Notes: generated by a model from the sequence alone, not told the origin. A stretch of DNA of 64,000 nucleotides from Davidsoniella eucalypti (GCA_004009845.1 RMBW01000057.1:1-64000), one strand, 5' to 3'. Positions 11,760 through 26,153 are shown, counted from the stretch's first letter. A program made the numbers and translations.

Positions 11760-14700
11760 TTTGGCGGTTGTGTGAATGAATTTTCGAAGATAGAGGCAGA
11801 AGAAAGATCGAGTCTTTCAATCAAGAGTTGAAGCCGGTTAAAGAGCTCTCGTTTGAACGGGGTTCGTGAGAAGGGTGGAAGGTGATTAGCGTCAAAGCTA
11901 GTAATCAACCTAGTACGCCGTAATAAGTCGAGGAAAGTGCAAGGTAGATTATAGAGGTAGTAATCACTGAGACAGGCGAAACTATCGCGAGTTGAGAGCA
12001 GAATAAGATAATATTGCAGGACTATGTTGATAAGTCGGTCGTTGGACAAAAGTCTTTGATGTAGGAAGAGGAAGAAAAAAAAGAAGGAGAAGAGAGAAAG
12101 GGAAGAAAAGAGGAGGAGAGCCAGGGAACGATGTCTTAAAACAGGCCGCCTAGAACAGCAAGCAAAGCCACGCAGAAAAAAAACAAAGCACTACAAAAAG
12201 CGAGCAAAGAACGGTCTCTGAGCTTCGCCTTTTTTGTGCCTGCTTAGACTTCGTTTTCGCTTTGCTTTGTCTGCATGAACAAGCAGCCTACATATCTGTA
12301 GGTAGGCGGGCGGGCGCTACGGCTAACTTAGCACCAAGCGCCTGGAAAGACCGCTACTAGGCTAATCGGGTGGCCTAGAACCTACCAAAACCCTCTATAG
12401 TAGAGCCACAAGAGAACAGGGAAAAAGAGGGACAAAAAGGCTCCATTTTTTGGTGATGGGGGGCAGCCTTGACAAGGGTACAAAGGGTAACTGTTATACG
12501 GTGTGCCATGAAACCGAACACTGTAATACCACGGCACATATCCTTAACGTGATCGTCAGTACGGTTGTTCTCTGGACCACTCATGCTTGATGACTTGCAT
12601 CCAGATAATCGCCTTTTTGAACAGAGCAATAGAGTGTCCTTTTTGAGATTTTTTTCTCATCCTCATGGCTGCTTTCTTGTGATATCCTTATCCCTCGAGT
12701 ACACAGTGCGATATTGAAGTCACCTGGTGTGGCTTGGCTACCATGGAGTGTGCTAAATCACGTGCAATACCCAATAATAGCAAGTCGAGCTAATCGTGGC
12801 TGCCGCAGGCTCGGCGCTGATGACGTCTTTAAGCTGTAGACCGGGATGTTTATTCTTCTCTAGTTGCACATATGTATCTGTACTTATACAGATATGTAGT
12901 CCCTCTTTAGGGCTTTGAAACACTCGGATTCTCGGAGGAATATACAGATGTACATACTAGTCGTAGTACTAGTCACAGCTAGTAGGTGGAGAGACTGGCA
13001 TGGCCTTAGCATGTGAGATGTTTGCAGTAGTGCTGTAACCTTGATGTAGCGTCGAGAGCAACGAGGACCGCATGTCTATCCACATTATAGCACGTTCATG
13101 AGAAGCGATGTACATATCTATATACTGGGACAATTGTGTCTTTACTACTGTGTATATACACACATCACATGCTTCTTTGTGTAGATGCAGAATAACGCAC
13201 TAAAAAGTTCACCAGTTGGTGCTACTAGGGTAGGGCCGATGAAACACTCGCACCAAAATTCTAGTCTACTAAAACACCCTGATGCCAATCTGATGCACGA
13301 TTCTAAACAGCATCAATGCTATAAAGGCACCCATATGTGCCGTATGTGGCCGCTTCTTTCGTTCTTGATACACCACATACTTATCATTGATCTGATCTTA
13401 AAGAGTTAATTGAATACGGGATCTGGCAATGTGTTTGGTGTTCTTCAACCCAAAATGCACCCTGGACAGCCCGGAAAAAACATAATTGAAGATGGCTCCG
13501 GCTTTTCTATTCCAGCAGTTTTCTACTGAGAAGCATTACGTCTTCATTTTAGGCAGCCAAGTAATTGATAAAGTGTCGGTGGCTGGGTAAGGAATGGCCA
13601 AGTTGTTGGAGAATCCGCTTTTGTGTAATCACATCACAACCTTGATGTTAAAAAACAGCATAACCCAAACCCTAATTTTCTGTGGCTATAAGTACGTACA
13701 TATTATGTCAGTCAAATTTTAGGTCGGCATTCATTCCAAGCTACGTACGGGGTGTCCGTGGCTTCCGAGAAACTGTCTGATTTTTTTGCTGCTATTTTTG
13801 GTTCCAACTCACTATAAACGGAAGCCTATTGCCATAGCGCATATTGTAGTGAATTATTTATATTAATGATTTTTCAACCCTTTTTCAAATGCAGGAACCG
13901 TCACGAAAATTCTGTGCCTCGTATTACATACTAAAGCAGACCTAAGGGTTAAAGTATGACATTACAACCCTACTCGTAGGGTTTGCTTACATTAACCCTG
14001 TACTTTGTATAAGATGCTCAGCCACAATCCAATGATTTAATGATACGTTGTACTTGACGCTTACATGTGTATTTTGAAGGATTGAAACAGCTCATGTATG
14101 CTTATTAGTTAATTCCGAGTGTTTTTTAGGCCTTACCGGATACAAGGATAAGTTCCTACGTGTATATGACATTATACCGGATTACAAGTTTGATATATCT
14201 ATAGATGATCGTTATACTATGCTGTCAAGAGACTAACGGTCGAGTTGTAGCCACTGTGCTACCCCCGGGACTATTGACGGGCCATATTTATATTCCCAAA
14301 TAGATAGATATCGATTTTTGAGCCGGACATGCAGAACGGGATGCACCGTGAAATACGAGGTCCGATGGCTGTGTGCTTAAATACATATACAGATACAACT
14401 ACATCAACACCTAGTCAGATTAGCGCGTAGAGCAGTACGATTTCAAAGAACTCTCTATGGATAGTGACCTAGTGACCGTAAGATCAACAAAAAAAAGACT
14501 TGATGTTAATGGCTAAATGCCAAAGGTTGTGTATTTATAGTGTAAGGGCTAGAAAGCACCAACTCTTAATATATATGGGGATTGTTTGGTTTTAGTAAAG
14601 TCGAAACAAATAGCTTGAATCATTGATTTGGCGGTTGGTTAATTGGAAGCTCAATTATAGACTTGTAACGACGCAGGGACAACGAATATTCTTTGTGTGG

Positions 14701-17643
14701 GAATTCTTTGGCTGACAGATGCCAAAGACAAAGGATATATGGCCATAGAATGGCTAAACACCCTCCTAGTTATGTCATGTTGTAAAGGGAAAAGGCATCC
14801 CTTGAGCAAATTTTCTGTGCCTAGGCCGCATGCAAGTCGATTTTCTCACCAAAGAAATACTAATACTTGCGAACACTTTCCGATTTAGCACCGTCCTTTT
14901 CTTTTTTTCTAGAGGTGGGATGGTGCCCCGAGATGGCAGTGATTGTATCCCTTGAACAACAATTGCAAACAAAACAAGGTTTCCGGGACAGATCCGGGCG
15001 GCGACCTATTTCCCGAGGTTAAAAAGATAGAGACACTAATAGAGATGGCATAGTACTAAAAACACGAAGGATCTAGTAGTAGCTGCACGCGGAATAGACC
15101 CAGCACGACGTCAGGGCCTGCTGACAGTTTATTGTACAATGAAATGGCTAAGAAAGTTGGGGGGACTTGGTTGTACGGTAGAAATCCATGTTATCCTCGG
15201 GTTTATAATATAATAATCGATATAACATAACCTCTGTGACCTAGAATACAACTATGCGAGCTTCAGAGAGAGAGTGGGACGATCCATACGGTGGACTATT
15301 TAGGCCGTTTTTCTTCCACAAAAAACGGAACACCGGAGTCAATGGAATGCAGTCATGCTAAATAAGCTTCTGCTTGCAAACAAAAGTTAGTGAGACTGTT
15401 TCGTAAGAAGACAAATGTCGTCTACGGAAAACATGTGACTTGTTGGGACTCGAGGTACCTCCCAGCTCTTTGATCGACATCTACAGGACTTAGCCATGGG
15501 GGAATCACAGATTTGTTATCAAATATCCCCAGCAGATAATCGACGTCATAGTAAAGAACCTCATGAAAAAGATAATTACCAAGAGCTCGTATCGGGCTTA
15601 GGATCCAGCCATTGGGGCAAGCTAAGCCCTGAGTCCCTGCACTAACAAGAATACTAACTAACGTTGAATAAAGTAAGAAAGCCAGCCAGCCAGCACAGAC
15701 AAAATTGCACTTTGGAGAAAAAGCGAGCTAACCGTATTTTGTTAGCCTGGCGCTTTACTTCTGGCGGACAACGACGCACTGCTCCGAGAATGGCAGAGGC
15801 CTGAAGCGAAGGCCAAGTTCATGATGCTCTTTTATCGGATTCTCTATTGTTTTGAGTCTTTTTCGTCTGGAAAAATAGCCGGCCGGTGTTGCTGCAAGGA
15901 TTACTGCTTGAGAAGCACAGCTGGCGAAAGCTGCTGTAGAATGAACAAGCAAACGAATGGATGAATGTCGTATCACAGCTTCTGCTGACTGGCGGATTAT
16001 AGTATCATTTTTGGGGACATACAACTGCTGCATTTGTAGAAAGCATAGTACGGCACAATAGGCGAGCGATGCATGTCTTTGGCGGCATAGAGTAAACATA
16101 GTAAACATAGTAAACACGATGTTTACAACCGTAGCCAATGACTTATTGATGGCGGTTTTATTAGCCCCAAAGGGATCGCCGTGCTAGTCCCTCACCTGTA
16201 CTGGGGAAAGCACCTTTTCTGACCTCATCTGCAGACTGAACCTGACGCTAGCCGCCTCTTCCCCTCTAATCTGGATGTACCACAGGATGGTTTGTAATAT
16301 TCTGTAATGGCTGCAGCAGTCGAGATCCATACGGTGAGCTGTCTCGCGTCTCGCTATCTCGACGCCGGGTGTCCTGCACCAAAAACAGAAAATCAGAAAA
16401 CAAAGGCTGCAACCTACGATTATCCGGACTGTGATTATTCAATCCAAGATACATTAAAATATTAAAAATGACACATGCGGAGCCAGCACGATCTCTTGTG
16501 ATCGTCGCCAGGTCAGGTAGTTTCGTTCACTGCCTTCTGAACCGTCCCCTCCGTTCTTTTTCTTTCTCCCTAGCACTGTTTGTGTAGCGTCATCGTCTAT
16601 CTGTATATTATCTACCTCGTCGGATTATTGCCGCCGCTTTAGGACCGCAGAAACGAATTAGAGCGTAACTTCTCCTTCCGGCACCGCTATCCTCCGTCCT
16701 CTTATAGAGGAGTGCCTTGCCGCTGTGTTTATGAGCTCAGGCTCCTGCTCTTTTTCCTTTGGTGCTCTTTCCGTCGTTCTTGGCCTTTCTGTTTCCACCT
16801 ACTTGAACTCTCGTTTTTGTTCTTTCTCTCTCCCATAACAATAACACTACATTCTGCATTTCGATTCTTCTCGGATTCTCCTCGCCTTCTACCAGCCCTA
16901 TTGCGTCTTGCAGCCCGTTGCTTCTTGTTTATTTATACTATCTAGCTCGGTTGTGCCGCTGGACATCGAGCCCTTTCGCCTATTAGTACAAACCCTACTC
17001 AGTCCTAGCAGACCGAAGCTCGAACCCTCGACGCCCATTCTTGGCTATCCTTTATCCTGGGCCACATATCACTCACTGACCTCATTACCTCATTCGCATA
17101 TTACACGAGCGCACTGGCGGTCTTTCATCTGATCGGGATCCTCAAACGACAAGATACCAACAAACAAAAACCGTCGCAACGCCCGCATCTCTGCAACGCC
17201 CTTCCAGAACAATTGCCATCTGGTTTTTCTATTCATAGGCTCTTTGATGCTCCGAAGGTCTACACTTAGAATATATCTTGCTGTCCTCTAGGCCGCTTGA
17301 TCAGAGCTAATTCCCCCTCCGTTTTAGCGTTATTGCCCACTATTTTGTTTCTCGTATACCCCTGACAAACCACTCAAAAGCTCGTGTTGTTGGTGGTCGG
17401 CCTTCTTCTAGCTGCCATAAGTGCTCTAGAGATTCACTATTGTATTCCACGGTCCAAAATCGTGCGTTCGTTCCTTGCTGTGTTATATCATATCGCTAGA
17501 GCCACTTTACGTTGTGAACTTGCCTTCTTCTTTCTGTTTTTCTTTTTGCTCTTTGTTAAGCGTGTGTTCCATCGCGAACTTCTAACACACACTTGTTAAT
17601 TTGTTCTTCTTCTCTTTCTCTTAACTACACAAACTACAGCGCA
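11760..17643. other. Long gene-free region (5.9 kb)
   Basis: No reading frame here shows family features. The part near 11760-12250 is the leader/promoter of the synaptobrevin gene, purine-rich on the plus strand (its template strand). The part near 16500-17640 is strongly pyrimidine-rich and is probably the promoter and long 5' leader of the GH76 gene. The middle (about 12.3-16.4 kb) is AT-rich with scattered AACCCT/AGGGTT motifs (13668-13676, 13943-13951, 13966-13999) and a 9-bp triple repeat at 16091-16117. No tRNA or other RNA gene was recognised. Confidence 0.5.
16091..16117. repeat. 9-bp unit repeated three times
   Basis: AGTAAACAT occurs twice and AGTAAACAC once, head to tail. It is a simple microsatellite with no coding context. 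Confidence 0.85.
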
Positions 17644-19501
17644 ATGTTTTCCTCATTGTCGCCGCGGAGACTCTTGCAGTCACTTGTCTCTGTGCTAGCA
17701 GTCTCGCCTCTGCTTGGGGCTCAGGCCTACGATCTAGATCCAGACAATGCCGGTATGTCTTGCTCTTTTCCATCGTCGTTGATGTCCTGGCCTTTCACTA
17801 ACACTGTCCTACCAGAAAACGTCAAAAGCATCGCAAAGGACATGGCCGAGGATATGATGGGGTTTTACTCCAAAGTTATGATACAAGGTGCTCCTGGTGA
17901 CTTGGCGGCGCCGTATTACTGTGAGTGTTTTGTTCTAGAACCTTTGTTTCTTTTTCTTTGTTTCCTCCCAGTCACTCTGTTTTCCCCAGGGAAGAATAAA
18001 GTTATGGACCCAGGAGATAGGGTTTATTTCCAACCTAGATCTTCCAACTAGCCAACCCCTGTCTACATTGTTGACAAAAATAATGTTTACTAACATCGTC
18101 TTTTGTCGGTAATTAGGGTGGGAAGCAGGTGCTTTAATGGGCATCCTGATTGACTATTGGAAATTGACCGGCGACGATACCTACAATAGCGATGTCATGG
18201 CTGGCCTAATGCACCAGACTGGCAAATACAACGACTACATGCCCGACAATCAAACTCTTACTGAGGGAAACGATGACCAGGGTTTCTGGGGCATGGCCGT
18301 ACTTACAGCAGCTGAGCTCGACTTTGAAGATCCGATCAACGGCAAGCCCGGCTGGTTGGCCCTGGCCCAAGGCGTTTTCAACACACAGGCTGCACGCTGG
18401 GACACTGCTCACTGTGGAGGCGGTCTCAGATGGCAGATCTTTACATGGAACAACGGTTACGATTACAAGAATACCATTTCGCAGGGAACTTTCTTCAACA
18501 TGGCTGCGCGTCTGGCCCTGTACACCGGAAACATGTCGTATGCTGACTGGGCAGAGAAGACGTACGACTGGGTACTCGACCACGACTATATCGACGACAA
18601 CTACAATGTCTATGACGGTGCCTACATCTCCGATGACTGCAAGGCGTTGACGCCGTACCAGTGGACTTACAACAACGGTGTGTTCATGCACGGCGCCGCA
18701 GCCATGTATAATCTTACCGGCGACGACAAGTGGAAGGATCGCCTTGACAGTTTGATTAAGGGTACATCTATCTTTTGGCGTGGCGATAATAACAACATCA
18801 TGACTGAGGTGGCCTGTGAGACAGTTGAGAAGTGTAACTACGATCAGCAGTCCTTCAAGGCCTATCTCACGCGTTGGATGGCGTCCGTAACCAAATGGGC
18901 ACCATACACGTCGTCTGCCATCAAGCCATATCTACGCGCCACGTCGCTTGCAGCCGCCCAGCAGTGTATTGGTGGCGACAATGGCCGTTTGTGTGGCCTG
19001 CAATGGTACACAGGCACCTACGACAACACGTCGGGCCTGGGTATGCAGATGTCAGCTCTAGAGGCCGTCATGACCAACCTAATCGAAGAGCAGCCCGACT
19101 TCTTGACAGCAGCCACCGGCGGTAACAGCCAGGGCGATTCTGGAGCCGGAGGCAGCGATATTGGCCCCCCTGGTCAGCGCTATGGCCCTATCGATACTGG
19201 CTCTAAAGTCGGTGCTGGGTTCCTAACGGCCGCCATCCTAGCCGGAGTCATTGCCGGCATCACATGGATGCTCAAGGATGATGCTACCAGCATCACGTCT
19301 GTATTTGCTGGTACAGCACTGGGAAGCGCTGGCACCGCCAGTTTCGCCAATCTGTTCAAGCGTGACGGCAGTAAATCAGGCATAATATACGTCGAAAACA
19401 AGTCTCCTAGCCCAGGACCGACTGTCACGTCAGCCATGGTGGCTACCACGACTACCCTCAATACCACCGGACAACAGCCTCCCACGAGGGAAACCGTTTA
19501 G
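17644..19501 (+). CDS. GH76 mannan endo-1,6-alpha-mannosidase, DFG5/DCW1 type
   Basis: Three exons (17644-17752, 17816-17920, 18117-19501) join in phase to 532 residues. A secretion signal (about 1-26, ending near GAQAYD) is followed by a GH76 (alpha/alpha)6 domain to about residue 410. The tandem catalytic Asp pair of the family is D124-D125 in GNDDQGFWG. Other family blocks are YYWWEAGALMG, HCGGGLRWQIF, NGVFMHGAAAMYNLTG and CGLQWYTGTYDNTSGLG. In this family the enzyme acts at the cell surface and is thought to help attach GPI-proteins to wall glucan. The C-terminus is odd. Instead of ending in a GPI signal, a transmembrane helix (about 436-456) is followed by roughly 75 more residues. The long pyrimidine-rich leader upstream fits a well-expressed gene. 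Confidence 0.92.
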
Positions 19502-21943
19502 TGGCGGCTATTCTCAGACACTGGCATGGTGAGAGACGAAGAGCGCGTCATGGCCGGTCCATCGGGGCCTCGTCAAACCCAGCCATATCACGAACAAGAA
19601 CAAGAAAAAAATAAAAACAGGAAAACACCTAAGAGCAAGATCGATATTATATCTTGTCTGCACTACAACAAAAGCAGGTCGCCAAAAGGCTCCAGCGGCG
19701 AGCTATGAACGCCACCAAATCTCCCACTACCTAATGTATTTTCTTTTATCGTATCTCTATTTGCATTATCTATATCTTTCCCGGACCCTCGTCGGGAAGA
19801 CATCGCGAAATCCCTTGCTCCGCCATGATTTTTATCATAAGGGCCTGTTGGAACGCACCATCATGCTCATTATTAGTACCATTATCACTACCAAACCCAG
19901 TACATGCCTTCAGGCAACATAGCAGGCCCTTTAATTTTCGGAATACAGCACGATTATGTCTGTTAATCAAACCCTCATTTTGTTTTGTTTTAGCATCTCA
20001 TCTATTCAGGAAAAAAATGCTCACGCGGTTACTAGTTGGATAAGACTCCGACTTTTGGTTTTCATGTAAATACAGCTCGAATTACATCAATATAGCCAGA
20101 AACTAAAAGTGCTAAAGCTCATTGGCTATAGCCATGGGACTCCACCTTAATAGAGTATATTGAACTAGCTATATTACTATTAATTCATGATTCACCATTC
20201 GACTACTTACCGGTTCAGATAGCGTGTTCCACGTGTGCTATCAGACGGTTACCTTGAGTGATTAGCGTTGAACGTTGAATATGAAGAAGATCCATGCTGG
20301 TGCCTGTTGCCCGAATCCAGGCAAGCCTCGCTAGAACAAGCCTGTTTTGTGCAGCAAGGGGGAGACAGGCCGGCTATCTTCGGGATGGATAACTCATGAA
20401 TGCCGGAACAAGGATCTACAGATGCGGTCCGAGCGAGGCCTGCCGGGAGCATATAAGTGTTCAATTGTGTGCTGCTTAAAAACAATATTCTGGCGACATT
20501 ATTAGCACATGGTGTTTGCCGACCTCAACCACTGACAGGCCTTTTTTATGCTGGTGCTGACTAGTATCGGCCTAGTATGTGCTGTCATTGCCTGGTGTTA
20601 TTATAAGGTGTAAACTCGATAGGACGGAACGACTCTAAGCCGCACCTAAGTGTAACCATGCAAAGCCCATGCAATTTTCTGACTGCCTGCTTACTCACTT
20701 GTTGTTAGTATCGTTAGCGCTGTTATCTTTGTGTGTTTCTACTGCTACTGCGAGCCTCTCTTACAGCCAATGTTTCTTCAGCCACTACTACATCAATTAT
20801 TAATACTATTGCATCTATCGTCAGCACTGCCACTGTATACAACATCTGTGAACTAGACACATATGTTTATTATCTGTCTATCCCATAGAGCATATATTGC
20901 CCAGCAAGGCATCTCCATGCACTGTCTCTGCCAACAATACAGCGCTTGAACGTCTGCATGCATTCAAGACTTTGATACACGCTTAGACAAAGGCAACGCA
21001 AAGTAGGCTATGCCGGGATTCAAAACTACCATAAGCGGCAATTTACCAATTCCGCAGAGCCTTACTCATCGATAATTGCTAATTGTTTTTTTCTTCCTTT
21101 TATCACACCCGATGTTGGATCGTCATATTCCGCGAAGGTGGTGTTTGAGTGATTGGTTGTGCCTCAATACCACGTATTGCCGTGACCGCCTCGTCCTTCT
21201 TTCCCTTCCTGCCTCCACTTGCCGCCTCCGTCCAAGGGCCCGGCAGCTTCCTATTAGAGTGAGCACAGCGAGAGAGACCGAAGAAAGAAGAAAAGAAAAG
21301 AAACAAGGAAAGGAAAGCTATGTTATTACTTTGTTATCCTTATCGCCAGATTTCAGGAATTCACTGATCCGTGCTAACCTTGCAAGAAAAAAAACCACAT
21401 CTTGTTGTCGTTGATAGGGTAGTTTCCGCGCGCTATCACCTTCACAAGTAGCGCCGGGAATCAACGGCCTTGTGGCTTTTTTTTCTTCCTGTCGTTTTTT
21501 TTCCTTGATACCGCTCCAAAGCGGAATTAGGAAATACAACTAAAAACTCAACTCAAAAAATGAATAGATAGAAATTTCACAATAGTGTTCATGCATCTGC
21601 TTCCTTTGACTAAGTATTTTTTACGGTGCAAAACACAGTCCAGTAATTACCGGTATAAGAAGGGTGCCATTTCTCTTGTTATATGGCTTTACGGGGACCT
21701 TTTGTTTCCCTGCCTATCTTTATGTATCAGTAACTTTTCTTTCTCCGGTCACATTCCCAGTTTCCAGTCATACTTCTATCATTTTTTGGCTCTCTGCTTA
21801 TTATCTATCACACCCATATCTCATCTCTTCAAGAGCTCGTCCGGCCCATTGTTTTGTTCAGCACCGGAATCATACACTCAGTATCCTGGCCGCCTCTTCA
21901 ATAACCAAAGCAAGCTCCTAATCCCATAAAGAATACGGTCAAC
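19502..21943. other. Intergenic, no gene seen
   Basis: 3' flank of the GH76 gene and promoter of the dehydrogenase gene. Short frames only, none with recognisable features. Poly-T and CT-rich tracts lie near 21080-21110 and 21470-21510, and a CT-rich leader at about 21680-21900. Confidence 0.5.
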
Positions 21944-23099
21944 ATGAAGAAGGAAGTCATCGTTCCGTCTGGTCTGAGTCGAGATATCGTCTTGGTAGTC
22001 ACTTACCTCAAGCCACCTGCCATATGGATCGACCGCATCACCAACGCCTTTCCGGGTCTGGAAGTGCGTTTTGAAAACACTCACCGACCCGACAACACTG
22101 TGCGGCCCTACTCGGAGATTCCAGCTTCCAGCTGGGAAGGCGTCACCATGCTGATCACGTATCTGCCACCGCCAGCCGAGTACGTTCCCAATGTACGCTT
22201 CGTACAGCTGCTCTCGGCTGGCTCCGATTACTGGAAGGGACATGCGCTGTACGAGAACAAGGACGTGGTGTTTTGTAATGCTAGTGGTGTCCAGCCGGCC
22301 CAGATTGCCGAGTGGGTCATTGGCACCTTGCTGTCTGCCCAACACCGCTTCGCTCGCTATGCCGCACATATGCAAACCGGCCACTGGGAGCATAACTACG
22401 ACGTCGATATAGATGATTGCTATGGTTCACGCATGTAAGTGATACACTGCGTCTTTCTTGAACCAACTACTATGATCCACTAACTAACTTGTTCTTTCCC
22501 TTATCTTCAGTGGAATACTAGGTTACGGTGCTATCGGGCGCCAAGTTGCCCGTCTCTCACAGGCTCTAGGCATGGAGATCTACGCTTTCACGCATCGGCC
22601 GCGCCTAACTCCCGAATCCCGTAGAGACCATACATGGACCCAACCTTTCCAAGGTGACCCAGACGGTTTGATTCCGGCCAAGTGGATGCATGGGTCGACC
22701 AAGGAAGATGTCAACGAGTTCCTACGACAAGATCTCGATGTCTTAGTAGTCAGTCTACCTTTGGCCGATGCCACTCATCATCTACTAGGACCCGAGCAGT
22801 TCGAAATTCTAAGCAAGAAGAAAACTTTCATTTCAAACATTTCCCGCGGCGGTGTTATTGATCAGGAAGCCCTCATGGAGGCACTAGAATCGGAAAAGAT
22901 TCGTGGTGCTGCACTCGATGTCACAGATCCAGAGCCACTACCCAAGGACCATCCGCTGTGGAAGACCAAGAACATCTTCATCACGCCACACATCTCATGG
23001 AAGTCGCTCAAGTTTTGGGACAGAGTGCTAGAACTTGCCGGGCAGAATTTCCGGGCCTTTTCTCACGGTGAGAAACTCCAAAACGAAGTCAGAAGATAA
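21944..23099 (+). CDS. D-isomer-specific 2-hydroxyacid dehydrogenase
   Basis: Two exons (21944-22434, 22511-23099) join in phase to 359 residues, normal for the family. The enzyme is an NAD(P)-linked reductase of 2-keto acids; the substrate cannot be told from sequence. The intron falls just before the Rossmann nucleotide loop, and joining it creates GILGYGAIG (residues 165-173). Catalytic residues of the family are present: Arg276 in NISRGGVID, Glu305 in DPEPLP and His324 in ITPHISW. Trp follows the catalytic His and Ser where many members have Gly. No targeting signal is obvious, so it is probably cytosolic. It stands alone, with no operon-like partner. Confidence 0.92.
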
Positions 23100-26000
23100 T
23101 TGGCAGACTAGGAATCGATACAAAAGTGAAAACAATCACTTACACGAGTTCTTTTGTGCTTAGCAACAATAACAAATGCGAGCACGGTGTGTTTATAAAT
23201 CAAGCAGGTCGTATAGCCAGTACATATGTTATATAGTATGAATATCATCTTTTTGTACCATATGAAGGGTGCCATATGACCAAACATCACGAAGTCTCTG
23301 ACTAGCAAAAGGCAGTGTCTATCTATCACTAATCAGGCAAAACAATAAATGGTGAAGGTAAGCAGGCCATGATACAAGGCCTCAAGCATATATATTACTG
23401 ATAGTGTGATTGCCATGGTGGAGCATCACTCTATGCTATATGTCGATCAACAATCAATGCATGTGTGATTACATACAGTGGACGAGACCATTGGGTGTCA
23501 ATAGGAAGATCATACAATCGACAAAGGTGTATTATACTGTTTATCAATTACTGATGAAAAGTGAGATGGCAAAGTGGCAAATGTACATTACGGATTTCTA
23601 CTTGATATCCGAGTAGCACAGGTCAAAAACACAATAGCAGGAGGGAAGAGGAACGAAAATAAAATCAGTAAGCAAACAACCGAGGAACGTGGTGCCCCAA
23701 GCGCTATCCAACTCTATAATATACAATGTATGTAGAGTGGTACTTTCAAGCTGAAGACAAACAAAAAGAGTAGTAGAGCGTGGTAACCAGAACGTAGCAA
23801 CAGAGCAAGTGAATAATAAATCAAGCGCTAAGCAACAGTCTTGGTGACAGAGAGAGAAACATACACGCAAGTATCACACAATTCAAGGGCAATAAAATTA
23901 AAGGAATCCAGAGTAGCAGTTCTATTTGAATAGGCTGTTGATATCTAGTTGTAGATACTGGAAAGAAAAAAAAGAAAAGAAAAAAAAGTCAACATACCGT
24001 TTTTTTTTCTCGTTAATTACCGTGAGACATATGTAAGTTGAACAGACAAAACAAATTCATAGACAGAGGCCCGTGAGAAAAAGAAGAAAGAAAACAAGAG
24101 GATAGAAACCTATCAAATTTCGACTCACCCACGTTTTGCTCTGCCATGGACTCTACTTTATTTTATTTATTTATCATCTTACGCCTTTATGCGGATCATG
24201 TGGATCCGACTTTACGCAACCTTTTTTATTTCTATACTAGAGGGAGAGAATGTCTTAGGGTTGATCAACACATCAGAACCCTAAATGAACAAAAACAGGG
24301 GAGTAGCAACATTTGCGCAGACATTCGTTGATTGTATTATTGTCTGTATCTTTTTTTTTTCTTTTTTTTTTCTCTATGCAGGAGCTCATCTCGCTGCCCT
24401 TTCTAGTCTCTCTTGTTTCCTTTTTCTATATTTATTGAGTCCCACTTCAAGCCACCAAAAGCCTAAGCGTGATCAAGCGAACTTGAATGGGATTCAAAGC
24501 CATGCTTAATTCTGGAAAATAGAGAAGGGGGAAAAGTTGCCTGTTTTGCTCAGTTATTTGTCTCCGAGATAGAGTAGCAAAAAAAGAAGGAAAGAAAGCT
24601 AGAGGTAATAAAGGGGGGAGGGAGAAAACAGACAAATTTCAAGTTGGTGACAAAGTTGCAAAGTGGTATCATAGACCGAATAGTTTAGTTCTTCCTTAAT
24701 CTTTTACGTTTTCCTCTTGTCACGGCAATATATATATCGTAACTAGTATTCTCTTCTTGTCCTTACACCGTAAACATTTACTTGGTTTCGTGAATATCAC
24801 GGCGCGTTTTGGAGTCTTGCTACGACAATCGTTTGTCGTTTTCTCTTCCTCCGTCTCGATGGTGGTTTTATCATTTCACCGATGCGGAAACCCTAACTTC
24901 CGACCTTTGTATATTATGGGCTCTATTAAATCCCTATAAAGAGACGGAGAGGGGAGGAGAAATGGAAAGAAATCATACTTTTACTCTAATCAATATCCTT
25001 TTTTATTCAAGAAGTTTATCAGATCAGCCTTATAAGCCTTTTGTTGCTTTTTGCCCCAGAAAGCCACGCATCAATGCCAAATTCGCGGAATAGGAATACA
25101 AACGGAGCACTTGGGTGGTTTTGATTTTGCTGCCATCTGTGATCAACTTACACACGGCTTTCCGTAACTGCGAAACTGAGCTTGATTAACCGCATGTACC
25201 AAGACCTCTTATATTGGTGTAATAGATAAAAAGTCATTAATAATATATATATATATATAAATAAGGCCGCTTTGCCAGTCTGTGATGAACGCACAATGTT
25301 TCGGTTGGTATTGGCAAGATCCAAGTCCCTTTCTATGTCTTGTCTAAAAAGGGCTGTTATGTTCTTTTTCCAGCATCGTCTTCTACCTGGGAAATATTAA
25401 ACCGTGACCTTGGCCGGTGATCTGAAACACGTCTTCCCTCCTGAACTCGGGCCTTGTTCTCCATTCATTGTTATTTTTTTTTCTTGTATTTTCAGGTGAT
25501 TTTATCGATGGCGTATCAGGATTTATTTCTGGGTCTAAGCTTCTTCTTATTAACACATTTTTTTTTTCTTTCATTCTTGGGATGTCTGAAGTCTAGACCG
25601 GAGAAACACTTTCAGGTACCAACATTGTATCTTGTATTTATTTTCGTCTTTTGAGAGTTTTTGTGTCGACTCTCATAAGACTAGAAACTGCGTAACTGAA
25701 TATCTTTATTGTTGTTATTGTTGACGCACAAGTCACTTTCCTAACAATAAGTTGCAGTTCCCTCGTGGCTTTGATGACGTTACATTCTAGCAGGGTCTGT
25801 CATTTCCTGAAGCTTTTGTCGCTACTGCAATAACTTGGGGGCCACATTGCCCATCTATTTTGGTGTTGCTGCTGCTATCCAGTGATACTTGCTGCGCTCT
25901 GCCACCGTCTCTCCTGGAGATTAATGGCTGTCAGATGTGCGTAGCACTAGGGTAGTTGGACTGGGAATTGATTTCTCCACTGTGACGGAAATCTAGAGCT

Positions 26001-26122
26001 TATCGTGGGTTGGTTTGCTTGCTTCTCTTGTCATCTCCTCCTTCTCCTCTTCTTCCTGCAGAAACCAAGCAAACTTGGACTGAGCGGCCGTTCGCTCTAG
26101 ACCATAGGAAACCAAGCTAAAA

Positions 26123-26153
<31 letters not shown>

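Noticed and set aside
15755..16138. 127-codon minus-strand open frame in the gene-free region
   Set aside because: No recognisable motif, and it overlaps the 9-bp repeat. No splice or promoter support.
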